A stretch of 64,000 nucleotides of DNA from Lepas anatifera (lineage: Eukaryota; Arthropoda; Thecostraca; Lepadidae): assembly GCA_034440635.1 (NCBI GenBank), contig JAOTON010000900.1, positions 62,001-126,000 on the forward strand, written 5' to 3'. Numbering within the stretch: the stretch's first letter is position 1; every line of letters begins with the position of its first letter. The notes under the pieces are model-generated. The model did not search any database. It saw nothing but the letters and a program-made list of their open reading frames with translations, and was not told the origin of the DNA. The position numbers were made by a program, and so were the translations under genes. Shown here in pieces: positions 42,058 through 54,485 of the stretch.

Positions 42058-44280
42058 ACAGGCAGGGTGAAGAACCAGGCATTCTGCAGAATGCCTAGGC
42101 ATTCTGCAGATTGCCCAGCCAGTTTGGCATTCTGCAGAATGCCTAGGCAATCTGCAAAATGCCTAGGCAATCTGCAGATTGCCAAAGCGTCTGGGCATTC
42201 TGAAGAATGCCTAGGCATTCTGCAGAATGCCTAAAATTTCAGGCATTCTTCAAACTGCCTAACGCAATTTGCTCAGATAAGCATCCAATCAGGCAGTTAT
42301 TCGCTACCAAACAATCTATTTCATCTCGCCCAGTGTTCCAAACACTCCACAGGCCAGGAATCGCTTTATGGAGCCTGTGGTTCCCAGTTACCGTTTCCAA
42401 AAATACATCGGTTTTGTGACTAATTTCTTTGATCAGATACACATTCAGTAGTTTGATTTATACTGATCAATTTCACCACTTGTGGGTCCGATAAGACCTC
42501 CCTTGGTTTTTCGCAAATGTTTCCGAGTCAATTTAAGTGAGAGCCTCGTCACTTTGCACTGCACACCTCTAGAGTGATTGACTCCACAACGTATGACCAA
42601 AATTGGCATAGGGCAGGCCAAGTCAACGAGTTTTGAATACATTTCGAAACCCATGTAAGACGATTATAGTATTCCAAAATTTAGGCCGACAGGGTGTAAC
42701 TCGGCGTCTAGAAGAGAAGAACTAGATTAGGTTTCTAAACATCATGCGAAATCTTTTGAAGGGACAAACCTGTCTGCTGGCAACCATTTTTAAGTCAGGT
42801 CAATAATAAGGTCACCAGAGGTCACGAAAAGTCACAGTTTTGAAGTTGTTTGGGTCTTTAACTTTTGGACGAGGTAAGTTACAGCAGTAAATTTGACATA
42901 ATAGTGACGAGCATGACCAAAAGATTCAAATGATATACAACATGAGCCTGGAAAGGTTTTTATTTGATTTGACCTTCGCTTGAGGTTAAGAGTGCGATGG
43001 TACGTTTCAAAGTCATGTTGCATACCATTCAAATGTTTGGGTCTAGATGAACTCATCGATGCCTTTGACTTTGTTCTATGTGTAATGGTTAGCGAGTTAT
43101 AAAGGTAAAAAGCTAATAGTTATCGTTATAAAACTTATAATGTTATAGGTTATAAAGCTAAGTTGGTCAGAATTTGACTCATTTTAGCCCTCTGTGACGT
43201 CACGGGTCTACAGACATGGTTCAAGCTGACTTTGAAAGTAAAAGACAGTAAGACACTTCCAGCGCCGTTTCAATTTTTTCCGTGTCAGCTCCAGTTCCCG
43301 AGACCGTAGTGGGGGTCAGATCGGACCCCTCCCCTCGGTTTTTCGCGAATTATTATGCGCCGATTTAAACAAGACGTACGTCATTTTTCTGGCCTTTAGG
43401 GTGATTAACTTGACAACTTACCATCAAATATTAACATCAGGTCAGATCCGGTCAACAAGTTATGGCATCCTTTCTAAACCATGTAAGGCCATTTTGTTCT
43501 CCTAAAATGAGTCTGAAAAACAGGGTGACACCGAATTATAGAAGAACTAGATTATGTTTTGAAAAATCATTCAAAAGCACTTGAAATGAAAAATATACGC
43601 GCTTACTACTCTAGACCTGCGGCAACACGTCATGGTGCTTGCGGGTGTTTCAAATAGCCCAAAATTATTTTTCAATGGAGAAACTCGAGTAACGTAAGCA
43701 AAACGGTCATTCGATAACAGGTAAAAAAATTGAAAAAACTATAAAATCACTAACCTTTGCAATGACAAGTTTCTTCACGTACCCTTTTAACCCGCGCCCC
43801 ACCGAGGGTCCGGCGCCACCTTCGCTCCACCGGGGGCCATCGATGACCCCCTTCTAACTCCGAACATATAAGGGTTAGCGAAAATCTCCGAAGTGCATTA
43901 AAAGCTCGCGTAAATTCAGTAAGAAATTACTTCACATGTTTAAGCGCTCAGGTCAGTGGTTTGACCTTCAGAGGTCAAGTTACTTCACGATAGGCCATTT
44001 TCACTCAAATATGCAATGTTCAAGCAAACAGGGCATAACTCTTATGCAATTAGAGCTATTGAGATCTGGTAAAGTACATTTGATAGGAAAAGGCCAGACC
44101 CTATGACCTATGGGATCCGTGAAAGGGTGTTGAAAACTGCTGTTCTGAGCAGTCTGAGCATTTGCAATCATTTTTGATACTTTTAGATCATAAGACAGCT
44201 TTTCCTCATGATTTTGCAATGGGAGAGGTCACCTCGTGACCTGACCTCAGGTCAGGAAATCGAAAAATCCCGGATATAGG

Positions 44281-46310
44281 GGAAGTCCGTGCAAGAGTAC
44301 GCACTTAACTTTCTAAAGGCTTTCACTCTTTTCCTATAAGTCTAACAGCTAAAATTTTTATGTGGTTGTTTAGCCTGAAGAATTGTCAATGTATGGTCCA
44401 TGTTTCAACTCGATGTCTCTGAAAGTAACTCGCCACGAGCCCATCAAAAATAAAAAGTCACGTGCGTACTCTTTCCGGTGTGGGTCGGTAAGAGTACGCA
44501 AGAGAGGAGGCTGGAGTACGCATTGATGCCCCGCTGTGCTTTAGGTGCATAGGCCATGTCGCGAAGTTTTTGTCGCCAAACTAGGGGATTGTATGATTTT
44601 ATATGTTTCTGAATATACAAGAAGTATGTTGCAACGTTTAGTTTTCCAAATATGAATAACAGACTCTGTTCCGAGCGAAAATTAAATTTTCCTATCTCTT
44701 AACCCTTGCCCCGGTGGCGGGTACGAGCCACCTTCGCCCTGGTGGGGAGCTAAAAAGACCCCCACGATCTCAAAAACTAAGAGAGCTAGAAAAAAGCGCA
44801 AAACCGCAATCGAAAGCTCTCCAAAAATGATATCGAAAATACTTGGTCATTTTTCTTGTCAGGTCAATATCAAGGTCACCAGAGGTCAAAATAGGTCAAA
44901 ATCGCTAATATGAGGTGTACTAAGAAAACCTCGTATATCTCAGAAACTATGATAGCTAGAAACATTTTTCTAACACCATTCGAAAGCTCTTGAGATGCGC
45001 TTTCATTATAGTGGCATTCATTTTCGTGTCAGGTCAAAGCCTAGGGAGCTACAGGTCACCAGATATTGGGCATATTCTTGGGAATGCCCATAGCCACCCA
45101 TGCATAAGGGCGTTTACTTTTTCGCTAATAGCTTCCAAACCAAACAAGATACAGCCATAGTTTATGTACCATTGCAATCCTCTCGTCAATACAAATCGAA
45201 TGATATATGATATTGCTATGCCAGGTCAAATTTAAGAATTTGACCTGACCCAGGTCAACGGTCTGACCCAACTTGACCTGGTATAGTCATGATGTATATC
45301 ATTTGACTTCCAGTGACTATACAAACACTTTGGTGACAAAATAAAAGCTCTATCTTATTTTATTCAAAATTTATAGAGAAAAACACCAAAAATGCTTATT
45401 TGACCTAAGGTGACCTTTTAAAGGTCACAAGTCAAAAATTTTGGGATCAGCTCCAGAAATTGGCTAAGAGCAAGTCGCAACCGATGTTTGAAGTTGATTC
45501 CATCCATACTTACTGAGAAAAGCTCATTTCGTGATTTTCCCCATGTATTGACAATGGGGAGGTCATGCTCTGCACATGACCTTAGGTCACCAATATCAAA
45601 AATCCCGGAACAAATGTTGTAGCTCCTGGTGGGCCCAATATGTGGTATGAGTTTCAACTTGATCGATTAACCCTTCTTTTAGTTATGCGGTCCTAAGTAT
45701 TTTTTGAGGTGAGGTCACTTCACCTGGCCTGGTGACCTGACCTGATATGACCTTGAGCCAAAATTTTCAGGAAAGATGTAAAAATGATGAAGGAACAGCT
45801 AGACCAAGTTTGGCGGCGCTGCGCGCCGCCGTTTTTTGGTCACTTTGGAAAAACCCGAGGGGGGGTCTAAAAAGACCCCCCACCCGGGCGAAAGGTTAAG
45901 CATGCGCACTCTTGCCCAATGGTCTACTACGTACTCTTGCCGGACATGCTCCCTTGGGAAGAAAGTCTTCATAAACATGTTGGCAGGCATTTTAGCGTGA
46001 GCTCCGGTCCTGGAGCATACTCCTAGCTCAGCTTTCTTACTGATGACAGACCGTAATACAATGCTTTTGATAATAGAAGCATGGTCCACAAGTTTACCCA
46101 CTTAAGAAATATTACTTCAAGGGCGCCCAGAAACTTATTTTGCTCTGTACTCCCGCGAAAAGAACAGCAGCACGTTGAAATTTGGTGTGCAGCCTAGGTA
46201 CTGATCTTGCTTTTTTATGCCAGGGTATCCACCATCTCAGTGGTTGCTAAGTAACCAAAACAGCTGCTGCGTACTCTTATCTCCTGCGTACTCTTACCCG
46301 CCCTTACCCT
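44281..46310. mobile_element. Foldback element B, interrupted copy
   Basis: It begins GAAGTCCGTGCAAGAGTACG and ends with the inverse-type CGTACTCTTACCCGCC. The flanks 44281-44698 and 45900-46310 together match the uninterrupted copy at 35083-35895 in inverse orientation. Boundaries are accurate to about 10 bp. Confidence 0.8.
44703..45895. mobile_element. TTAA-flanked MITE, family 3
   Basis: The ends CCCTTGCCCCGGTGGCGGG and CCACCCGGGCGAAAGG are flanked by TTAA (44699-44702 and 45896-45899). The interior is rich in AGGTCA half-sites. The copy of element B at 35 kb lacks this insertion, which confirms the target. Confidence 0.88.
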
Positions 46311-46590
46311 ACACCTTGTAGACCCTGGAGGGGCCGTGAGGTTTAGGAAGTTTCAAATTGATCGACTAATAAATGTAGCTCTTATAGAGCTCAAAAATTG
46401 AAGTGAGGTGACTTTGGTTGACCTCATCTGGTGACCTGACCTTGGGTGACCCGGGGTAAAAAATGTCAGGGATGGTGTGAAAATGATTGGGTGAGAGATA
46501 GAGCCCTCAACCGCGGTGCTGCGTCTCGTCGTTTTTCTGCTATCCTGAAAAACCTTAGGGGGGCTATCGATGGCCCCGGTGGGGCGAGGG

Positions 46591-48114
46591 TTAAATCCTA
46601 TCTGTGCCCCAACAACCAGGCTCGGCAACTCTGTCGTAGCAATCCCCTACCCTCGCAAGTGTTGCCACACTTCGCGACGCATTCCTTGAAATAAGCTTTG
46701 CCCCTTTGTTCTGCATCATTTAAGTAAACACCCCTCCCGCAAAATTCTCACACACACTTTAGAGGCAGGCGAAGGTGCTTTGCACAGAACGCCCTATAAA
46801 AAGTCCTTAACTAACTAACTAATTGGTCTAAATTTGACTCATTTTGGCCCACTGTGACGCCACGGGTCGACGGATCTGGTTCAGACTCGGCTCCAAAGTA
46901 GAAGACGGTGAGGCACTTCCGGCACCGTTCTATTTTGTTTCGTATTACCTACTTCCGGTTCCTGAGATCCTAAAGGGTCCGATCGTACCCCTCTCCCAGG
47001 CGGTGGTGTGAACAAAAGGAGCCCAGGAGGGACCGGGTTAACAGTGAGAATCTAATGCGAGACAATTGGAAACAGAGCAAGTAATCAGGAAATCAAAACT
47101 GGCTCATTCTACCGCATGCTTATCGTCCTGAATATGCATAATGTGCCCATGTGGCAGGCTGTACTGGATTGAACGGAGTTGATCTCGTTTGCCCCGAAGA
47201 AGCTACCAATCTTTGTGATCTGGATCGTTGCGCTGCGAAGTGCTGCGAGGAATAAGTTGGCCGTTGAGTGTTTCGCTAAAATACTACAACGAAAACTTTG
47301 TAATATTTCTATTTAAATGACTGATATTGTATAATCTTCAGCATAGATATTTAAGAAAGCTTGGTTTAATTCTGGTATGGTCTCGAAAATTAATTGGAAA
47401 CAAATGATTACATGTTACTTGTAGCTTACAAAATGTCAGATGAACGTTAAGTTGAATAATGTTTTGAAATTTGCCACGCTAATCCCCAAAATTATTTTTC
47501 TGAAGCATTTCGATACTCTGACTAGATATGATGAAATTTTTTTAGAAGTAACAGTTTCCAAGTCAGTTTCGAAGACGCAACCCTTCGAAAGCATCACTCT
47601 ACACGGTTTTTGAACTATCCTGAAAAGAAATGTGTGTCCAGAAAACATTGGTGTACTGAATATGTTTGAAATATTTTGCGTTGCAAAACTAAGATAGTTC
47701 TGGTAGGCTGCTAAACGTTCCAAAAAATTTACAATGTTTGTAATTTACCACTGGAGAAAAACATACAAATAATTGATTAGATCTCAAATTTTCAGCATCA
47801 TGTCTCGTGTGAGATTCGAAAGCCTTCTCGACCTGCGAAACCAGACAAATCAGCTAACACACCAATGCTAGCAAATGACTAGCACGCATAAATTTTCACG
47901 ATCTGCGGGACGAAGAGGAGTATGGGGTGCCCTATAAACAGAAGCAAGGTTATACTAAGCACTATATATACTAAGCAATATTAACAAAGTATTTTCTGAC
48001 AAAAATTGGTGTTGGGGTAAAACTGACAACAGGATTCGGACCTGGAAGCTGTAAAAGACAGTGTTCTATGCAACCTGATCAACGATGTCCATAATCATCG
48101 TGGCCACCTGGGAA
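46591..48114. other. Interior of composite element, mostly unrecognised
   Basis: Positions 46840-47000 are a diverged direct repeat of 43180-43340, sharing CACGGGTC, ACACTTCC-like and GATCGTACCCCTC-like stretches. The rest is AT-rich with no recognised frame. Confidence 0.45.
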
Positions 48115-49503
48115 GGGAAAAATAAAAAACAGCTCCAAAGACGATTTTGAACCATATCCATTGACCCGTGACGTCACAGAAGGAAAACATGGGTCAAATT
48201 GTGTCCCATTTAGGAAACCCTTTATAGTTCGGGAACCATTAGACCTAGAACAAGGTCAAAGGCCTCAATGTGTTCGTCTTGACCCAATAATTCAAATGAT
48301 ATGCAACATGACCTTGAGAGGTCCCATCTCGACCCTGGTCTCAGGTCAAGGTTAAAAAATTTTGACCTCAGGTCAAGGCCAATTAATGACCTTTCAGAAA
48401 CATGCTGCACATCATTTGACTTCTTGCGTCATGCTCGTCACTATAATGCCAAATTTTATTGATGTATCATACATTGTTCAAATGTTATAGACACTAACAA
48501 CTCCAATACCATGACCTTTGGTGACCTTTTTATTGACCTGACCTCACAATGGATGCCAGCATGCCGATTTGTTCTTTCAAGTGGTTTCGCATAATATAAA
48601 CTTTAATTAACAAATAATATACACTTATAAACTTGATCAAGCTCTTCTACAAGCCGAATTACACCCTGGTTTTGTCAGCCTCATTTTGGAATACTATAAT
48701 CGTCTTACATGAGTTTCAAAATGTCTTCAAAACTCGTTGACCTGGCCTGCCCTATGCCAATTTTGGTCATACGTTGTGGAGTCAATTACTCTGGAGGTGT
48801 GCAGTACAAAGTGACGAGGCTCTCACTTAAATTGACTCGGAAACATTTGCGAAAAACCAAGGGAGGTCTTATCAGACCCACAAGCGGTGAAATTGATCGA
48901 TATAAATCAAACTACTGAATGTGTATCTGATCAAAGAAATTAGTCACAAAACCTATGTATTTTTGGAAACGGTAACTGGGAACCACAGGCTCCATAAAGC
49001 GATTCCTGGCCTGTGGAGTGTTTGGAACACTGGGCGAGATGAAATATATTGTTTGGCAGCGAATAACTGCCTGATTGGATGCTTATCTGAGCAAATTGCG
49101 TTAGGCAGTTTGAAGAATGCCTGAAATTTTAGGCATTCTGCAGAATGCCTAGGCATTCTTCAGAATGCCCAGACGCTTTGGCAATCTGCAGATTGCCTAG
49201 GCATTTGCAGATTGCCTAGGCATTCTGCAGAATGCCTGGTTCTTCACCCTGCCTGTAACATATATATATATGTATGTATGTATATCTTCTTTTAGGCAAT
49301 GACGATTGAAATTGATAGATGAGTCACCTTTTGAGAGCTTCTTTTGATGTTTTTCTATTGTTCGTATTAGGAGTCTTATATCAGGTGATGTTTCGTAAAT
49401 CAATGATCCAAAATTCATGCAATTCCGACTAGTTTCAACTGTATGCGGTACAATCCATTTAACAAAAACTAGTTTCAATGCGGTACAATCAATTTACCCC
49501 CCC

Positions 49504-49779
49504 TCACAATGTGAGTGCTTGATGCGTGTTAATCTGCATGTTTAGTGAGGGCTTATGTTCGTGTATGTGGAGTGCCTCGAGAACTGCTAGTTTGCGTGTG
49601 TCGTCTGTGGATGTGATAATGCATGTGTTCTGGACTAGTATTTTGCGTGTTAGCTCAGTGTTGTGTTCATCATGCATGTGTTGTTTGATTGCTCCGTGTT
49701 GTAGATGCATAGTGAGCCGTCGAGACAGTTGTTGTTGTGACGCCAATGTAGTAATCTGCTTGAGGTCTGCAACCCACAA
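49504..49779 (-). pseudogene. GIY-YIG endonuclease fragment, left arm
   Basis: Inverse copy of the frame at 49994-50350. It keeps LTMHLQHGAIKQHMHDEHNT and LAVLEALHIHEH but is cut off on the N side by a stop before the YIG motif. It is a decayed Penelope-like 3' end. Confidence 0.8.
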
Positions 49780-49993
49780 GTGGGCGTGTTAATTTATAAA
49801 CATTAGTGCACTTTAGCGGCTCCGCCTCGACTGGCTTGTTGGACATGACTAGGTTGCGTGTCTTTTTTGTCGTGTAGTAGATGTGGAGTTCTATACGTTC
49901 GCCTGCTAAACATTTACATTTCTAAACATCTAAACATTTAGAAGGCGAACGTATAGAACTCCACATCTACTACACAAGACACGCAACCTAGTC

Positions 49994-50350
49994 ATGTTCA
50001 CCAAGCCAGTCGAGGCGGAGCCGTTAAAGTGCACTAATGTTTATAAATTCACATGCCCGCTTGAGGGTTGCAGACCTCAAGCAGATTACTACATTGGCGT
50101 CACAACAACGACTCTGTCTCGACGGCTCACTATGCATCTACAACACGGAGCAATCAAACAACACATGCACGATGAACACAACACTGAGCTATCACGCAAA
50201 ATACTAGTCCAGAACACATGCATTATCACATCCACAGACGACACACGCAAACTAGCAGTTCTCGAGGCACTCCACATACACGAACATAAGCAATCACTAA
50301 ACATGCAGATTAACACGCATCAAGCACTCACATTGTGGGGGGTAAATTGA
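49994..50350 (+). pseudogene. GIY-YIG endonuclease domain of a Penelope-like element
   Basis: In Penelope-like retroelements a GIY-YIG nuclease follows the reverse transcriptase and nicks target DNA. This 118-residue frame shows VYKF (16-19), a Cys pair (C21, C26), YYIG (32-35), catalytic-type Arg (R43/R44), H48, the presumed catalytic Glu in LAVLEALHI (E91) and a closing N/H region. The motifs look intact, but no RT lies in frame upstream, so it is a 5'-truncated copy. It differs in sequence from the endonuclease at 52589. Confidence 0.82.
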
Positions 50351-50777
50351 TTGTACCGCATTGTAGTTGATATTGCAAGAAATGTATACTGTGATTTGTA
50401 TTGCATTTATGCATCGTCAGTGTTAATTGTGTTGTGAACCTGCTTAAAATGCGTCACGTATAGGTGAGTAAAACATGGTATCTTGTATGAAATGTCCGAT
50501 TTAAAATGACTTGTACCTATTTAGTAAATGATTGTTTAAAACATTTTTTTGGAGGATTACATTGTGACATGTTAACTTTTGCCATTGCCTCATGGAAGTG
50601 TCCTAGTTTTTTTAGCTCATTCTAATCACATCTAATTTTCAAATATAAATATTTGAACTGTTAACAGCGACGTGCAGCCCTTGAAAATAATTGTTCGAAT
50701 ACAGTTGAAACTAGTCAGAATTGCATGAACTTTGGATCATTGATTTACAAAATGCCACGTGATATAAGAGTCCTAAT

Positions 50778-50857
50778 ATGAAAAATAGAAAAAAAGATCA
50801 AAAGAAGCTCTCAAAATGTGACTCATCTATCAATTCTAATCGTCATTGCCAAAAATA

Positions 50858-50898
<41 letters not shown>

Positions 50899-51425
50899 CT
50901 GTTCATTCTTTGTTCAAAAACTGCTCTCGAGTGTCCGGTATACCCAAAAAACTCTTCCGCTCAATCTTAGAAATGGCTGTCAAGAACTCTTATTTTCTCT
51001 TCAACGGACAACTATTCAAGCAAAAGGATGGTGTAGGGATGGGACTACCCCTAGGTCCGTCCTTTGCAAATGTATTCTTGTGTCATCATGAAACACGTTG
51101 GCTTGAAAACTGTCCCTCAGAATTCCGTCCAAAATATTTTCGGAGATATGTAGATGATACGTTTGCTATATTTGAGATGGAGACTCACGCTAATCAATTC
51201 TTAGACTATTTAAATGGTCAACATCCGAAAATGAGGTTCACTAAAAAAGTTGAAAAAGATGGGTGTATCCCCTTTCTTGACATCCGAATTGAAAGAAAAG
51301 GTACGAATCTCGAGAACTCTGTCTTTAGAAAGCTGGGTTTTCCTGGATTGGGAACCAGTTTCTTTAGTTTTATTCCCTCCGTGATAAAAAGTCCATCATT
51401 AAGTCTGCCATCTTCCGTGCCTTAA
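50778..51425 (+). pseudogene. Penelope-like reverse transcriptase fragment
   Basis: Residues about 86-102 read GVGMGLPLGPSFANVFL and residues 124-127 are YVDD, the catalytic RT motif, followed by FLDIRIER and FRKLGFPGLGTSFFSF. These are the palm motifs of Penelope-like RTs. A (TA)n tract (50862-50897) lies in the N-terminal part, giving a YIYIY string. The frame ends early after a frameshift near 51380. The N-terminal RT region is missing. Confidence 0.9.
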
Positions 51426-51465
51426 TGATCAGCTCTAGCTTCAAGAGCTTTGAAAGCGAACTTAA

Positions 51466-52314
51466 CACACGCATGGACGGGGGTGGGTACCCGCCCCCCT
51501 CGGGTTTTTCGGAGATAGCAGAAAAACGGCGGCGCGTAGCGCCGCCGTACTTGGCATACCTTTTCCGTCATCATTTTTACAACTTTTATGAAAATTTTGA
51601 GGCTAGGTCATTTCAGGTCAGGTCACCAGTACAGGTCAAGTGACCTGACCTCAAAACAAGTTTAGGATAGCATAAGTCGGAGCAGGGTGAACTTATCCGA
51701 TTGAAACTCATATCACATAATGGGCCCACCGAGTTCTCTAAAACATGTTCCGGTATTTTTGATATCGATGACCTAAGGTCAGGTACGAGGCATGACCTCT
51801 CCATTGGAAATACATGGGAAGAATGGTTTTTACTGAACAACTCAGTAACGGGTGGCGATAGAGCGTTTATTTTAGCTGCATTAGACTCGCCTTGGCTTTG
51901 CGGTTCTAATGATATGCATTTTATATAATTTGACCCTGACCTGACCTCAGGTCAGGTCAAATCCTTGATTTGACCTAGCAAGGTCAAATTATATATCATT
52001 CGATTCGGCGTGCTCCGCTGATTCATATAGTTTAAGTCATTTTGCTCTATCTTTACTTGTTCAGATGTAATGGCCGAAAAACTTAATTTACATGTTATCC
52101 CTATGACGGCATGTTTTGACCTCTCGTGACCTCAAATGTGGCCCGGCAAAAAAATGGTACAAATATTTTCGATGGAGAAGTGGATGGGCTACCCAACACC
52201 GTTTACTGTTTTTCGCTACCTACCGTGGTTCTCGAGATCTTAGGGGGAGCGGGTACCCGCGGTCCCGCCCCCTCGTCAAAGCGAAAGTGGCTCAGACCCC
52301 CGTCATTGTGCGTG
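51466..52314. mobile_element. TTAA-flanked MITE, family 1, inside the RT gene
   Basis: The ends CACACGCATGGACGGGGG and CCCCCGTCATTGTGCGTG are inverted copies flanked by TTAA (51462-51465 and 52315-52318). It is a second copy of the element at 15829-16640, with the same AGGTCA clusters (51603-51655, 51770-51785, 51925-51990). Confidence 0.92.
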
Positions 52315-52588
52315 TTAATTTCCTAAAACAAAAATTCTCCAGTAATGGCTTCCCTCTTCACATGGTAAATACGACCATAGAGTTTCCTTGACAAACGGTA
52401 TTCCAACCCTCCTCAAAAGTTAGGTGTTCCAAAACTCGTGAAATATTTTGTCCTCTCCTATTTCGGTAAACAGTCATTAAACATGCAAAGGAATTGACTT
52501 CAATTTTAGCAAAGTTTTACCCCTTTCTGGACCCAAAGATAGTGTTAAAAACAGCTTCACCATTGTTTCATTTTTTCGGTGTAAAGAT

Positions 52589-52774
52589 TTGATTCCGAAA
52601 GATTGCCTCTCTGGGGTAGTGTACAAATACAGTTGCGCTTCTTGCCAAGCGTCGTACGTTGGGTCTACTCAGCGTAGTTTGATCTCCAGAGTTAGGCAAC
52701 ACCAGGGAATTTCAGAAAGAACTAAAAATGTTAACAGATCCGGATTCTTCGGCAATCAGAGACCACTCTTTTGA
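52589..52774 (+). pseudogene. GIY-YIG endonuclease N-half, Penelope-like
   Basis: GVVYKYSCASC (9-19), YVGST (23-27) and SRVRQH (33-38) are the GIY-YIG nuclease start with its Cys pair and Arg. The frame stops after 61 residues, before the catalytic Glu. It continues the split element at 50695-52775. Confidence 0.85.
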
Positions 52775-52775
52775 A

Positions 52776-53388
<613 letters not shown>

Positions 53389-53534
53389 CATGGGCACTAG
53401 CGCTGTCAGGTTTGCACCATTGCGCAGAGGCGTGACATACGCCGCGAATGTGCCTTTAAAAACTACTCGTTGCAGGATGCAGCAAAGTATCGTGATGAAC
53501 GAACTATTAGTGCCAACGACACAAACACAACCTT

Positions 53535-53715
53535 AAAATAGAGTGTATAGCTCAGTGCAGAGAGGTCTTTCCCCGAGCAGTATTGTCGCGGGTTTCAGTT
53601 TCTGCAGCTCTCTGAACCAGCGTAACTTGACCCCCGCAAAATCTATTCAACAGAGTGAGTTAGAAACACCGTATGACGTAAGCACTTTTGCCGCGTTAAA
53701 CCCCACCAGCATCGG
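53535..53715 (+). mobile_element. Diverged SINE
   Basis: The head has GTATAGCTCAGTGCAGAGAG (A-box-like) and CGCGGGTTTCAGTTTC. The tail TTCAACAGAGTGAGTTAGAA, then ACACCGTATGACG and GCGTTAAACCCC, matches the SINE tail at 41460-41560. Confidence 0.7.
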
Positions 53716-53842
53716 CATTGAAGGGCTGACTAACAAAGGATCCAAACCAAGCTAAGAAAGCCTGCAGAATGCTCTTGGAAATATACATCAGATTTCTTTA
53801 TTGCCAGCATTACAGCCAGTATATCTGAACCCCATCCGAATA

Positions 53843-53954
<112 letters not shown>

Positions 53955-54128
53955 GTTAAATGTGTACCTAAAACATGTCAAAATTCAGCCAAGTGATAAA
54001 TTAACTATCAGATCCACAAAAATGCACTCTTCGAGCCTTGGAGAAAACGAAGAAGAAGCTCGTAAAGACAAGATATGCCATATCTTCTAACAAAAAATGC
54101 ATTGGAGAAAATATTTTGTATACTTGTT

Positions 54129-54132
<4 letters not shown>

Positions 54133-54200
<68 letters not shown>
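54133..54200. repeat. (TA)n microsatellite
   Basis: Uninterrupted TA dinucleotides, about 34 copies. Confidence 0.98.
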
Positions 54201-54202
<2 letters not shown>

Positions 54203-54485
54203 AGTTCCACAAAACGGGCTCCGATCAGCAGATATGTTGAAAGAGGGAAGTCCGTTGATCATGGCTGGAGATCTCTTCTCGATGCAGGGGGGAGTCCTGG
54301 GTGGGTTAACGCTGGCACGGCAATACAAGCCCTATACAAAGCCTATGGGAGACCCAAAATTCAAGGGGGTCCTGAACCCCCGGATTTTCACCCATGCCGT
54401 TGATACTGGTAGGCTTAAGTGTGATATTGAGGACCGCATACCTGAAAATCGGACATTTTTTATTTGCATGCTATTCAAAAATTAA

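Larger units (their letters stand above)
43791..46590. mobile_element. TTAA-flanked MITE, family 2, with nested insertions
   Basis: The ends CCCGCGCCCCACCGAGG and CCGGTGGGGCGAGGG are flanked by TTAA (43787-43790 and 46591-46594). The same family occurs as a 644-bp copy at 54486-55129. The extra length here is foldback B, inserted near GGTCACCTCGTGACCTGAC. Confidence 0.87.
42055..49260. mobile_element. 7.2-kb composite inverted-repeat element
   Basis: GTTACAGGCAGGGTGAAGAA at the left and TTCTTCACCCTGCCTGTAAC at the right are exact inverse ends, both abutting (TA)n. The arms run about 1.2 kb inward (42055 to about 43260, and about 48115 to 49260) and share GTATTCCAAAAT, GACGAGCATGAC and GTGACGTCACGGGTC. 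The terminal 180 bp carry repeated palindromes of the type GGCATTCTGCAGAATGCC. The interior holds a nest of three MITE or foldback elements and no transposase frame. Confidence 0.85.
49283..50860. mobile_element. Penelope-like element fragments in a palindrome
   Basis: The arms 49495-49918 and 49927-50362 are inverted copies of a GIY-YIG endonuclease region and meet at 49918-49926. Outside them, 49283-49450 is the inverse of about 50695-50855, so the palindrome is larger with an unmatched 330-bp piece (50363-50694) on the right. The outer right part leads into the RT-bearing fragment that follows. Confidence 0.8.
50695..52775 (+). mobile_element. Penelope-like element, split by a MITE
   Basis: RT sequence (50890-51461) and the linker and endonuclease (52319-52775) are parts of one element separated by the family 1 MITE at 51466-52314. 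Protein similarity resumes across the gap: SSSFKSFESEL before it, FLKQKFSSNGFP after it, adjacent in Penelope-like RTs. Frameshifts and stops show it is dead. Confidence 0.87.
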
